From: Ruminococcus sp.
GTDB lineage: Bacteria; Bacillota; Clostridia; Oscillospirales; Ruminococcaceae
Assembly (NCBI GenBank): GCA_021770655.1
Contig: JAETQO010000023.1
Location: 1 to 64,000, forward strand
Reading direction: 5' to 3'
Length of the DNA: 64,000 bases
The position numbers and the translations under genes were made by a program. The notes beneath the pieces are model-generated. The model ran no database searches and was not told the DNA's origin. It saw only the letters and a program-made list of their open reading frames with translations. Positions 8,823 through 17,104 of this stretch are shown in pieces. Within the stretch, counting starts at the first letter, position 1; each line of letters opens with the position of its first letter.

Positions 8823-9902
8823 TTTACCTTCCTCCAGCGATCCCCGAATCAGTATCGGGCAAATGTTTTTTATCTGAGCTTTTAGTTGCTCGTTGATCTT
8901 CGTCCTTGTAATGTAAACAGTATACATCTGCGCAATAGCCTTCTGAATACCTATATCTGGAATCGGTATTTCTACGCTACACATTTCGCTCCAATCAAAC
9001 GTTTCTCTCGCAGACCCCCATGAATTGAAACGCGCATAGCGATCGAATTCTGCTCTGGTGAAAAACAGCATAAGGTATTCCGGAATGAGTTTCTCTTTAC
9101 TAGTTCCAAAAACTGTGGATATAGATGAAACCAAGAATTGCTCCTGCGTATCGTTAAATCCAAGGGATATTTTGTCGCCTCGTCTGGAAGTGTCAGACAC
9201 ATACGCAATCTGACCGGGATTGACCACCTTATAGTTATCAAGGCTCACTCCATCCATATTAGCTTTTGTGGGAATCAGCTCTTTGCTTGTGGAAATTCCT
9301 CTGACAGAATCAACCGGAAGACCAATAGTATTTCTTTTGTCGCTCTCAATCAGATATGACCCTATTTTTTCACAGGGCACCTTGCACCGCAGATTCTCGA
9401 TATATCCATCGCATACAAGCTTCAAATCCTCCAATCCCCGCTCATAGCTCTGCTGATTGGCAACCATGGCTTTGTAGATTGCTACATACTTCTGCTGTGT
9501 GGGAAGATCGGGAAGCTCAATATCGATGTCACACATGGTGTCCCAGTCAAAAGTTTCTCTTGCTGAACCCCATGAGTTGAATCTTGCGTAACGATCAAAT
9601 TCCGGTCGATTGAAAAACATGAATAGATAATCGGACAGCAGCTTTTCTTTATCAGACACACGAAAAGCAGTATAAATCGAGGAAATTAAGACTGGCTTCG
9701 CCCCTGTATTAAATGCGATTGCTATTTTATCGCCTCGCCTTGAAGTATCTGCAACGTATGCAAATTCTTGACAATCAACAATCTTGTACGAAGACAAACT
9801 AACACCGTCCATATTTGCTTTAGTGTCAATAAACTCTTTGCCGGTTGAGATACTCCGAATATCTGAACATTGACAGTCAGCAACGCTTGACAACCGTATC
9901 AC
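8820..9902 (-). CDS. hsdS: Type I restriction specificity subunit HsdS, 5' truncated
   Basis: The 360-residue product has two target recognition domains (about 15-135 and 180-317), each followed by a helical spacer. The two domains are strikingly alike: both carry a GIST-KE---TKANMDGVSL-like segment, DTSRRGDKI and FNSWGSARETFDW. That suggests a recognition site with two similar half-sites. The second domain starts with KIGSYLIESDKRNTIGLPVD, while the first lacks this 25-residue lead-in. Its first 14 residues instead come from the antisense of a DUF262 fragment, so the 5' end is a rearrangement junction near 9855-9868. The apparent start is a GTG at 9902 without a clear ribosome binding site. 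No HsdM is present nearby. Function is doubtful. Confidence 0.75.
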   Translation of the reverse strand: MIRLSSVADCQCSDIRSISTGKEFIDTKANMDGVSLSSYKIVDCQEFAYVADTSRRGDKIAIAFNTGAKPVLISSIYTAFRVSDKEKLLSDYLFMFFNRPEFDRYARFNSWGSARETFDWDTMCDIDIELPDLPTQQKYVAIYKAMVANQQSYERGLEDLKLVCDGYIENLRCKVPCEKIGSYLIESDKRNTIGLPVDSVRGISTSKELIPTKANMDGVSLDNYKVVNPGQIAYVSDTSRRGDKISLGFNDTQEQFLVSSISTVFGTSKEKLIPEYLMLFFTRAEFDRYARFNSWGSARETFDWSEMCSVEIPIPDIGIQKAIAQMYTVYITRTKINEQLKAQIKNICPILIRGSLEEGK

Positions 9903-9960
9903 TACTGTTTCTCGCTATGTATAATTTGATCGAGAAAAAGGTTGTTACTGTCAGAACAGG
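9860..9960 (+). pseudogene. DUF262 (GmrS-like) motif fragment
   Basis: The plus-strand frame reads LNIDSQQRLTTVSLLFLAMY NLIEKKVV, which is the D-GQQR-TT signature and following helix of DUF262 proteins (GmrSD-type modification-dependent restriction). The usual glycine is serine here. Only about 30 codons survive, and they overlap the hsdS 5' end on the other strand. Confidence 0.55.
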
Positions 9961-10004
9961 GTACTTTATTATTCATCTTTTGCTTTATTTTTCCCATTAC
10001 CATA

Positions 10005-10043
10005 AAAACAAAAAACCTCCGCAGTAATAAAACTACGGAGGTC
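10005..10043 (-). terminator. Intrinsic terminator for the ppdK direction
   Basis: On the minus strand a stem ACCTCCG/CGGAGGT (10042-10036 with 10021-10015) is followed by TTTTTTGTTTTT. It lies about 150 bases past the ppdK stop. Between them a short open frame ending in GLYLRKNQWTDLKVQIWVNV (stop at 10053) may be a gene remnant. Confidence 0.75.
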
Positions 10044-10188
10044 TTATAATAACTAAACATTAACCCAAATCTGAACCTTCAAATCAGTCCATTGGTTCTT
10101 TCGCAAGTACAATCCACGAGACTGTCGGTAGGCTTTAGCCTCCTCAAATCCGATTTCGCACTCACACAAGGGTATTGTCAGTTTTCGC

Positions 10189-12816
10189 TTACTTTGCGTT
10201 AATAGCAGCCTGTGCGGCAGCAAGTCTTGCAATAGGTACTCTGAACGGTGAGCAAGATACATAGTCAAGACCGATCTTGTGGCAGAACTCAACAGATGTC
10301 GGATCACCGCCGTGCTCGCCGCAGATACCGCAGTGGAGCTTAGGATTTACAGGCTTACCAAGCTTGATAGCCATCTCCATAAGCTTGCCTACGCCGTCCT
10401 GATCAAGCTTTGCAAACGGATCGTTCTCGTAGATCTTTGCATCATAGTAAGCATTGAGGAACTTACCTGCGTCGTCTCTGGAGAAACCGAATGTCATCTG
10501 TGTAAGGTCATTTGTACCGAAGCAGAAGAAGTCAGCTTCCTTTGCGATCTCATCAGCTGTAAGAGCCGCTCTTGGAATCTCGATCATTGTACCAACTTCG
10601 TACTTGAGGTCGGAACCTGCCTCAGCAATAACTGCATCAGCTGTTTCAACTACAACCTTCTTAACATACTTGAGCTCCTTAACATCGCCAACCAGCGGGA
10701 TCATGATCTCAGGCTCAACTGTCCAGTCAGGATGATTCTTCTTAACGTTGATAGCAGCCTTGATAACAGCCTTTGTCTGCATCTTTGCGATCTCAGGATA
10801 TGTTACTGCAAGACGGCATCCACGGTGACCCATCATCGGGTTGAACTCGTGAAGTGAAGCGATGATCGCCTTGATGTCCTCAACGGACTTGCCCTGTGCG
10901 TCTGCAAGAGCCTTGATGTCAGCTTCCTCAGTAGGTACGAACTCGTGAAGCGGAGGATCAAGGAATCTGATAGTAACAGGATTTCCTTCAAGAGCCTCGT
11001 AAAGTGCCTCGAAATCGCTCTGCTGCATCGGCTCGATCTTAGCGAGCGCAGCCTCTCTCTCCTCAACTGTGTCAGAGCAGATCATCTCTCTGAATGCGGC
11101 GATTCTGGACGGCTCGAAGAACATATGCTCTGTACGGCAAAGACCGATACCCTCTGCGCCAAGCTCTCTTGCCTTCTTAGCGTCAGCAGGAGTATCAGCG
11201 TTGGTTCTTACCTTAAGAACTCTGTACTTGTCAGCCCAGCCCATGATTCTGCCGAACTCGCCTGCGATAGTAGCGTCAACAGTAGGAATGATTCCGTCGT
11301 AAATGTTACCTGTAGAACCGTCAATAGAAATGTAATCGCCCTCATGGAACTCCTTGCCTGCAAGAGTAAACTTCTTGTTAGCCTCGTCCATTACGATCTC
11401 GGAGCATCCGGATACACAGCAAGTACCCATACCACGAGCAACTACGGCAGCGTGAGATGTCATACCGCCTCTAACTGTAAGGATACCCTGAGAAGCCTTC
11501 ATACCTGTGATGTCCTCAGGAGAAGTTTCAAGTCTTACGAGAACGACCTTTTCGCCCTTAGCATTCCAAGCCTCTGCGTCGTCGGCTGTAAATACGATCT
11601 TACCGCAGGCAGCTCCCGGAGAAGCGCCGAGGCCCTTGCCCATAGGAGTAGAAGCCTTGAGTGCCTTAACGTCAAACTGTGGGTGGAGAAGTGTATCGAG
11701 ATTTCTCGGATCGATCATTGCAACAGCCTCTTCCTCAGTTCTCATGCCCTCGTCAACAAGGTCGCAAGCGATCTTGAGAGCAGCCTGTGCAGTTCTCTTA
11801 CCGTTTCTTGTCTGAAGCATATAGAGTTTTCCATGCTCAACCGTGAACTCCATATCCTGCATATCTCTGTAGTGATTTTCCAAGGTCTGGCAAACTTCCT
11901 TGAACTGAGCAAATGCCTCAGGGAATTTCTGCTCCATCTCGGAAATGTGCATTGGTGTACGAACACCGGCAACAACGTCCTCGCCCTGTGCGTTTGTCAG
12001 GAACTCACCGAAGAGACCCTTAGCGCCTGTAGCAGGGTCACGGGTAAATGCAACGCCTGTTCCGCAGTCGTCACCCATGTTACCGAATGCCATGGACTGT
12101 ACGTTAACAGCAGTACCCCAAGAATAAGGGATATCATTGTCTCTTCTGTATACGTTAGCTCTCGGGTTATCCCATGAACGGAATACAGCCTTGATAGCGC
12201 CCATGAGCTGTTCCTTAGGATCGGTCGGGAAATCTGTGCCGATCTTGGACTTATACTCAGCCTTGAACTGGCCTGCAAGCTCCTTGAGGTCATCAGCCGT
12301 AAGGTCAACGTCCTGTGTAACGCCCTTCTTAGCCTTCATTTCGTCGATAAGCTCTTCAAAGTACTTCTTACCAACTTCCATAACTACGTCGGAATACATC
12401 TGGATGAATCTTCTGTAGCAGTCCCAAGCCCATCTCGGATTGCCGGACTGAGCCGCGATCGTATCAACAACCTCTTCATTAAGACCGAGGTTAAGGATTG
12501 TATCCATCATACCCGGCATTGACGCACGTGCGCCGGAACGAACGGAAACGAGGAGAGGATTTTCCTTATCGCCGAACTTCTTGCCTGTGATTTCTTCCAT
12601 TTTAACGATGTACTCGTTGATTTCAGCCATGATCTCAGGATTGATTTCGCGGCCGTCTTCATAGTACTGAGTACAAGCTTCAGTTGTGATTGTGAAGCCC
12701 TGAGGAACAGGGAGACCGATATTTGTCATCTCAGCCAGGTTAGCACCCTTACCGCCGAGGAGCTCTCTCATGTTGGCATTACCCTCAGAGAAAAGATAAC
12801 AATACTTCTTTGCCAT
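10189..12816 (-). CDS. ppdK: Pyruvate, phosphate dikinase
   Basis: The 875-residue enzyme interconverts pyruvate, ATP and phosphate with phosphoenolpyruvate, AMP and diphosphate in the cytoplasm. In cellulolytic Clostridia it is a main glycolytic step between PEP and pyruvate. It begins MAKKYCYLFSEGNANMRELL with the ATP-grasp nucleotide-binding part (GGKGANLAEM, SVRSGARASMPGMMDT). The swivelling phosphohistidine domain carries TVRGGMTSHAAVVARGMG with its catalytic His, and the PEP/pyruvate domain contains GTNDLTQMTFGFSRDD and HCGICGEHGGDP with the catalytic Cys. Length is normal for the family. A GGAGGTAAAAAACC ribosome binding site precedes the ATG. The gene appears to be monocistronic. Confidence 0.97.
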   Translation of the reverse strand: MAKKYCYLFSEGNANMRELLGGKGANLAEMTNIGLPVPQGFTITTEACTQYYEDGREINPEIMAEINEYIVKMEEITGKKFGDKENPLLVSVRSGARASMPGMMDTILNLGLNEEVVDTIAAQSGNPRWAWDCYRRFIQMYSDVVMEVGKKYFEELIDEMKAKKGVTQDVDLTADDLKELAGQFKAEYKSKIGTDFPTDPKEQLMGAIKAVFRSWDNPRANVYRRDNDIPYSWGTAVNVQSMAFGNMGDDCGTGVAFTRDPATGAKGLFGEFLTNAQGEDVVAGVRTPMHISEMEQKFPEAFAQFKEVCQTLENHYRDMQDMEFTVEHGKLYMLQTRNGKRTAQAALKIACDLVDEGMRTEEEAVAMIDPRNLDTLLHPQFDVKALKASTPMGKGLGASPGAACGKIVFTADDAEAWNAKGEKVVLVRLETSPEDITGMKASQGILTVRGGMTSHAAVVARGMGTCCVSGCSEIVMDEANKKFTLAGKEFHEGDYISIDGSTGNIYDGIIPTVDATIAGEFGRIMGWADKYRVLKVRTNADTPADAKKARELGAEGIGLCRTEHMFFEPSRIAAFREMICSDTVEEREAALAKIEPMQQSDFEALYEALEGNPVTIRFLDPPLHEFVPTEEADIKALADAQGKSVEDIKAIIASLHEFNPMMGHRGCRLAVTYPEIAKMQTKAVIKAAINVKKNHPDWTVEPEIMIPLVGDVKELKYVKKVVVETADAVIAEAGSDLKYEVGTMIEIPRAALTADEIAKEADFFCFGTNDLTQMTFGFSRDDAGKFLNAYYDAKIYENDPFAKLDQDGVGKLMEMAIKLGKPVNPKLHCGICGEHGGDPTSVEFCHKIGLDYVSCSPFRVPIARLAAAQAAINAK

Positions 12817-13089
12817 TGGTTTTTTACCTCCAAAAATTTTTGAATTCCGCAGAGGACAGACTTAAACTTCCCCTATCCGCCCACGGTTACTCTTATATTA
12901 TAACAGATATGAATTGAAATTACCATAGGTTTTTCACATTTTTATACATAAAATCTTATACAATTTTTGTTCTTCATTTATGTGCAATATGACTATATGC
13001 GGTAAACTTCAGAAATCTTTGCGCTCCAAGTTTTTTGCGTCGCAGAGCGTTTTCAAAGAGAGATCAATTTTGAGAATTTCAAAAATTAT

Positions 13090-13128
13090 CTGTGTATCTT
13101 CCCCGCCGCAGGGCGAAGAAGACACACA
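13090..13128. repeat. TGTGTATC palindromic repeat, copy A
   Basis: TGTGTATCTTCCCCGCCG is followed by an imperfect reverse complement (GAAGAAGACACACA). Related copies lie at 45659-45696 and 53239-53274, all in intergenic space. Confidence 0.75.
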
Positions 13129-13179
13129 AGAACAAATGCTGTCTTTAAGGCAATACCGCACCGCCTTTCACACACGCTC

Positions 13180-13208
13180 TTGCCATAAATTTATATCTGT
13201 GTTATAAT
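13180..13208 (+). promoter_or_regulatory. Sigma-A promoter for the methyltransferase gene
   Basis: TTGCCA (13180-13185), a 17-base spacer and TATAAT (13203-13208) precede the gene by about 58 bases. Confidence 0.65.
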
Positions 13209-13265
13209 AAAGCCGTATAATAAAGAAAATCAAAATTCCAGACAAAACAATCGAGGTATAAATAT

Positions 13266-14492
13266 ATGAAAGCGAAAAGAAACTTCCCGCCTTATGTTAT
13301 TTCAAAAAAAGCCGAAAACTCTGTCAAAGCCGGTCACCCTTGGGTATACTGCGACGAGATAAGGAACGCTCCCGAAAGCCCTGTCAACGGAGAGCTTGCG
13401 GACGTACTGTCCGAGAAAGGCTCTTATCTCGGCACGGGATTTTTAAGCCTTAACAGCAAGATCAGAATAAGGATACTTTCGGACAACGCCAACGAAACCT
13501 TTTCCGACGAGTTTTTCCGCCGCAGGATACGCTACGCTATAGACTACCGTAAAACCGTTATGGGAGATGATTTTTCCTCCTGCCGTCTTGTATTCGGCGA
13601 ATCGGACGGACTGCCCGGACTAACCGTGGACAAATATGAGGATATACTTGTCACTCAGGTACTTTCTTTCGGTATGGACAGGATAAAGGATACCATTTTC
13701 CGTCTGCTTACCGAAGAACTGGCAAAGGACGGCGTATCTGTTTCGGGAATTATGGAGCGAAATGACGCGGCTATAAGAAAGCTTGAGGGTCTTGAGCAGT
13801 ATAAAGGCTGGTACAAAGCCGATTTTCTCCCAGAACCGCCCTCTCCTGTGACGGAGATAACGGAAAACGGAGTGCGCTACGAAGTGGACGTTGAAAACGG
13901 ACAGAAAACGGGATTTTTCTTAGACCAGAAATACAACCGTCTTGCCGTTTCAAAGATCGCCAAGGGCAAAAAGGTTCTTGACTGCTTTACACATACAGGC
14001 TCATTTGCGCTCAATGCCGCAAGGGGCGGCGCGGCTCACGTCACCGCTGTGGACGTTTCGCAGTTTGCGGTAGACACTGCCCGTGAAAACGCTCGCCGGA
14101 ACGGTCTTGAGGGTACAATGGATTTCCTTTGCGCCGACGTTTTCGACCTGCTGCCAAAGCTTTACGAAGAGAAAGCGGATTACGATATGATAATACTCGA
14201 CCCACCCGCCTTTACCAAAAGCCGCAAAACGGTAGGCAGTGCGGAGAGAGGATACAAGGAGATCAACTACCGAGCGATGAAACTTCTGCCGAGAGGCGGC
14301 TACCTTGCCACCTGCTCCTGCTCTCACTTTATGGAAAGCAGGCTGTTTGTAAAAATGGTCATGTCCGCCGCAAAGGACGCCGGAGTACAGCTAAAGCTTA
14401 TTGAGGCCAGACAGCAGGCCCCCGACCACCCGATACTGCTGAACGTTCCCGAAACGGACTATCTGAAATTCTATCTTTTCCAAGTGGTATAA
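13266..14492 (+). CDS. RlmI-like rRNA large subunit methyltransferase
   Basis: The 408-residue protein has an N-terminal PUA-type RNA-binding region (KAGHPWVYCDEIRN, GTGFLSLNSKIRIRIL) and a class I SAM-dependent methyltransferase domain. Motifs visible are VLDCFTHTGSFALNAARGGA for SAM binding, DFLCADVFDLL and the catalytic-type LDPPAFTKS. CSCSHF at the end carries the second conserved Cys region. This layout is that of RlmI/YwbD-type 23S rRNA (cytosine-5) methyltransferases. The exact target base cannot be read from sequence. It is monocistronic, with its own promoter and a terminator 25 bases after the stop. Confidence 0.85.
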   Translation: MKAKRNFPPYVISKKAENSVKAGHPWVYCDEIRNAPESPVNGELADVLSEKGSYLGTGFLSLNSKIRIRILSDNANETFSDEFFRRRIRYAIDYRKTVMGDDFSSCRLVFGESDGLPGLTVDKYEDILVTQVLSFGMDRIKDTIFRLLTEELAKDGVSVSGIMERNDAAIRKLEGLEQYKGWYKADFLPEPPSPVTEITENGVRYEVDVENGQKTGFFLDQKYNRLAVSKIAKGKKVLDCFTHTGSFALNAARGGAAHVTAVDVSQFAVDTARENARRNGLEGTMDFLCADVFDLLPKLYEEKADYDMIILDPPAFTKSRKTVGSAERGYKEINYRAMKLLPRGGYLATCSCSHFMESRLFVKMVMSAAKDAGVQLKLIEARQQAPDHPILLNVPETDYLKFYLFQVV

Positions 14493-14513
14493 ATCAACGA
14501 TTAATTATTATTC

Positions 14514-14541
14514 CGCAGGAGTCATATCCTGCAAATTTTTT
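14514..14541 (+). terminator. Intrinsic terminator
   Basis: GCAGGA/TCCTGC stem with a short loop is followed by AAATTTTTTAT, just after the methyltransferase gene. Confidence 0.7.
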
Positions 14542-14582
14542 ATAATAAAAGTTATGCCTCCATTTCCCGGTTGGACTTAAAT

Positions 14583-14720
14583 TCATAGCATTATTAAACA
14601 AATTGTTCTGCTTGATTTTGTGCATTCATACGAAAATAAATAGAATTTGTCGAAATTGTTCCACAAACGCCGAAAACTTGAATCGTAATATATAGAAGTA
14701 ATTTCATTTGATGAATTATC
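14583..14720. repeat. Copy related to the 6.3-7.5 kb repeat units
   Basis: The segment contains GATTTTGTGCATTCATACGA, then TTGTCGAAATTG and GTAATATATAGAAG. The copies near 6290 and 6495 contain GATTTTGTACAAGCATACGA and AGTAATATATAGAGGG. The shared order of blocks suggests one dispersed family, though divergence is high. Confidence 0.45.
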
Positions 14721-14814
14721 AAATAACAAATGATATTAAATTTTAAAACGTAAATATTAACGGGACGGATTTTTTTTTATGAACAGCGGTTTATTTTTCA
14801 AAAGGCACATTTTT

Positions 14815-15012
14815 ATGATACAGCTTGGAGGAGGAGAACATTGGCGGCGTGCAGAAAGAATAATCAAAAAGGCTGAAAGCACAGGCGCAAAAGTCGTAGA
14901 CTATAACGTAAAGGACGGAGTATGCACGGTGATACTGGAGTCCTCAGACGAAGCTTTCAGAAGCATTGTCCGCAATGCGCAGGAAATGGGAATTGTGAGG
15001 GTTCTTATGTAG
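14815..15012 (+). CDS. Small hypothetical protein, 65 aa
   Basis: I choose the ATG at 14815 because AAAAGG lies about nine bases upstream, while the earlier ATG at 14779 has no ribosome binding site. The product begins MIQLGGGEHWRRAERIIKKA and contains VVDYNVKDGVCTVILES and a C-terminal helix. It has an alpha/beta pattern like a small regulatory or ferredoxin-like fold, and no family is recognised. It precedes the siroheme reductase gene in the same direction but that gene has its own promoter. Confidence 0.5.
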   Translation: MIQLGGGEHWRRAERIIKKAESTGAKVVDYNVKDGVCTVILESSDEAFRSIVRNAQEMGIVRVLM

Positions 15013-15113
15013 TGCTTTTTACCGGCATAATTCCTACCCGAACACTTCCGAATTTGCGAAAAAAAGAAATAAATAATTTAGTTTCTTCCGATAAAAATTA
15101 CAATAATTATTAA

Positions 15114-15143
15114 TTGACCGCCGCTGCGGATTTATGGTATAAT
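15114..15143 (+). promoter_or_regulatory. Extended -10 promoter for the reductase gene
   Basis: TTGACC (15114-15119), an 18-base spacer ending in TGG and TATAAT (15138-15143) precede the AAGGAG ribosome binding site. Confidence 0.65.
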
Positions 15144-15174
15144 TATTTTATAATATAAAAAAGGAGTTGTCATT

Positions 15175-16110
15175 ATGACAAAGCTTTCAGCTGAGGAAAT
15201 AAAAAGAGTAAAAAGGCTCGGTTTTCTTCATGATAAAAACACCGAAGATAAATTCAACGGAAGAGTTATAACAAGAAACGGAAAGATCACCGCAGAGGAA
15301 TGCTCAGCAATTGCAGAGGCGGCTGAGAAGTTCGGCTCGGGCGAGGTCACCGTTACCACAAGAATGACAATGGAAATTCAGGGCGTACCGTTTGACAACA
15401 TCGAACCGCTCAGAGAATTTCTTGCAGGCAAGGGACTTGACATGGGCGGAACAGGCGCGGCTGTGCGTCCTGTGGTTTCCTGCAAGGGAACGACCTGCCA
15501 ATACGGTCTTATCGACACATTTGCCGTATCGAAAGAGATACACGAAAGGTTTTTCAAGGGTTACGGAGAAGTCGCACTTCCTCACAAATTCAAGATAGCT
15601 GTAGGCGGATGTCCGAACAACTGCGTAAAGCCCGATCTTAACGACGTCGGCATAATAGGACAGAGAATTCCTACCGTGGACATTTCCAAGTGCAGAGGAT
15701 GCAGGATATGCCAGATAGAAAAAGCCTGTCCGATAAAAGCTTCAAGGCTTGAAAACGGCAAAGTTCACATAGACCTTGAAAAATGCAATCACTGCGGAAG
15801 ATGTATGAACAAATGCCCGTTCAAGGCATACGACAACTATACCACCGGCTACGGGATCTACATCGGCGGAAGGTGGGGCAAGCAGATCACAAGAGGGAAA
15901 ATGCTTTCCAAGATATTTACAGATAAAGAAGAGGCTATCGGCATTGTGGAAAAAGCTTTGCTGTTTTTCAGGGAGAACGGTTTCAAGGGTGAACGCTTTG
16001 CGCAGGTTGTTGAGCGCATAGGCTTCGAGAACGTAGAAAAGGCACTGCTTTCAGACGATCTTCTTGAAAGGAAGAACGAGATAATTGCTATGGAGCTTAA
16101 AGAGAAATAA
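15175..16110 (+). CDS. Sulfite/nitrite reductase-like siroheme protein with ferredoxin insert
   Basis: The 311-residue protein has an N-terminal ferredoxin-like half (residues about 40-90, TRNGKITAEE), then siroheme/4Fe-4S ligands CKGTTC (near 102-107) and CPNNC (near 143-147). A 2x[4Fe-4S] ferredoxin part follows (CRGCRICQIEKACP, CNHCGRCMNKCP), and then the C-terminal reductase part (YGIYIGGRWGK). This is the plan of AsrC or small Dsr-like reductases. Electrons would come through the ferredoxin part, with sulfite or nitrite as likely substrate. No AsrA or AsrB partner is present, so it may be a stand-alone reductase with its own electron donor. It has an AAAAGGAG ribosome binding site. Confidence 0.8.
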   Translation: MTKLSAEEIKRVKRLGFLHDKNTEDKFNGRVITRNGKITAEECSAIAEAAEKFGSGEVTVTTRMTMEIQGVPFDNIEPLREFLAGKGLDMGGTGAAVRPVVSCKGTTCQYGLIDTFAVSKEIHERFFKGYGEVALPHKFKIAVGGCPNNCVKPDLNDVGIIGQRIPTVDISKCRGCRICQIEKACPIKASRLENGKVHIDLEKCNHCGRCMNKCPFKAYDNYTTGYGIYIGGRWGKQITRGKMLSKIFTDKEEAIGIVEKALLFFRENGFKGERFAQVVERIGFENVEKALLSDDLLERKNEIIAMELKEK

Positions 16111-16118
16111 ACGCACAA

Positions 16119-16150
16119 CGGACGGCTTTTTACAGCCGCCCGTTTCAGTT
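16119..16150 (+). terminator. Hairpin after the reductase gene
   Basis: ACGGACGGC and GCCGCCCGT pair around a TTTTTACA loop. The following TTCAGTTTG is only weakly U-rich, so termination efficiency is uncertain. Confidence 0.5.
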
Positions 16151-16202
16151 TGTCGATAAACCTAATTTTGATGGTAAACAAGGGGAAGCCCTCTATCTGA
16201 AC

Positions 16203-17104
16203 TGACCCCAAAAAGTTAGACAAAGATATCAAAGGAAAATTATACAAAGCGATCAGAAACGATTTTGGTCGCTTTTATTATGCAGCTTTGTGTCTGTAAT
16301 CGACAGGAGATAGTCCATCAAGCTTAAGCTTGTCTGCTTTGAAATCACGTTCTAGAAGATTAGGTGCAATTTTGCCGACATCGCCCTTATATGAGTTGTA
16401 CTTATGCATACGGACACGACAGAAAATGCCCATTTTGCGCATTAGTTTCTGTACGGTCTTATGATTGATAACAAATTTCTTCTTCAACTCTTTTGTAATT
16501 CTCCGATAGCCGTAACGACCTTTGCTTTCATCGTAAATGCGGCGTATTTCAGCTTTTATATCAGCATATTTATCAGGTTTGGGTGAATCGAACTGTTTGC
16601 TGTAATAATAATATGTGCTGCGAGGGATTCCGGCGACATCTATGAGCAGCCACACCTTGAATTCATGCCTCAGTTCCCAAATCACTTGCGATTTTTCTCT
16701 TGCCGTACCCTTTCGGAAACCAAGGCATTCAATTTTTTTTAAGTATGCATTCTCCGCCCGAAGACGCTGCACCTCTGCGATAAGGTCTTCTTCCACTTCT
16801 TTCTTAAGCTTTTTAGGACGTCCTGTTGATTTGCGTCCTCTACGTTCTATGTAGAGTCCTTCTTTGCCTTCTTCAAGATAAATGCGTTCCCATTTTGCTA
16901 CTGCATCATGTGCTAGAATTTCAAATCTTCTTGCTGCTTCTTTATGACTTAGTCCTTCTTTGCGCATAGTTTCTATTACTTTGATTTTAAACTCTGGGCT
17001 ATATCGTTTCTTTGGCTGTCCTTTTGGCATAAAAATGCCCCCTTTCGTTAGTTTCAATTTCGGTATATTTATATTATACCACATTGTCTAACAAAAGGGG
17101 AGCA
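16203..17104 (-). mobile_element. Internally deleted IS3-family element
   Basis: Imperfect terminal inverted repeats are visible: TGACCCCAAAAAGTTAGACA at the left and TGCTCCCCTTTTGTTAGACA read inward from the right. The single ORF lacks the DDE catalytic domain. Length is about 0.9 kb against about 1.3-1.5 kb for intact relatives, so the copy is non-autonomous. It sits between GGGGAAGCCCT (left) and AGGGCTTCCCC (right), so it appears to have landed in the loop of a pre-existing hairpin. Confidence 0.8.
16278..17084 (-). pseudogene. IS3-family transposase lacking the catalytic core
   Basis: The likely start is the ATG at 17030 (MPKGQPKKRYSPEF) behind AAAGGGGGC. The product has an HTH like OrfA (FKIKVIETMRKEGLSHKEAA), a leucine-zipper-like stretch (RLRAENAYLKKIECL), and the OrfB HTH_21 region (IPRSTYYYY, YGYRRITKELKKKFVINHKT). 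After NLLERDFKAD it jumps directly to KLKLDGLSPVDYRHKAA, which is the normal C-terminus. The DDE integrase core of about 140 residues is deleted precisely in frame. The protein could bind element ends but could not transpose. Confidence 0.85.

Larger units (their letters stand above)
12817..13265. other. Divergent intergenic region with repeat elements
   Basis: A minus-strand TATAAT near 12896-12902 probably belongs to ppdK. The TGTGTATC palindrome (13090-13128) and a TTAAGGCAATACCGCAC arm (13145-13161) lie in the middle, followed by the promoter for the methyltransferase. No gene is seen. Confidence 0.6.

Noticed and set aside
10945..12177. 410-codon plus-strand open frame
   Set aside because: It is entirely antisense to ppdK and follows its codon pattern.
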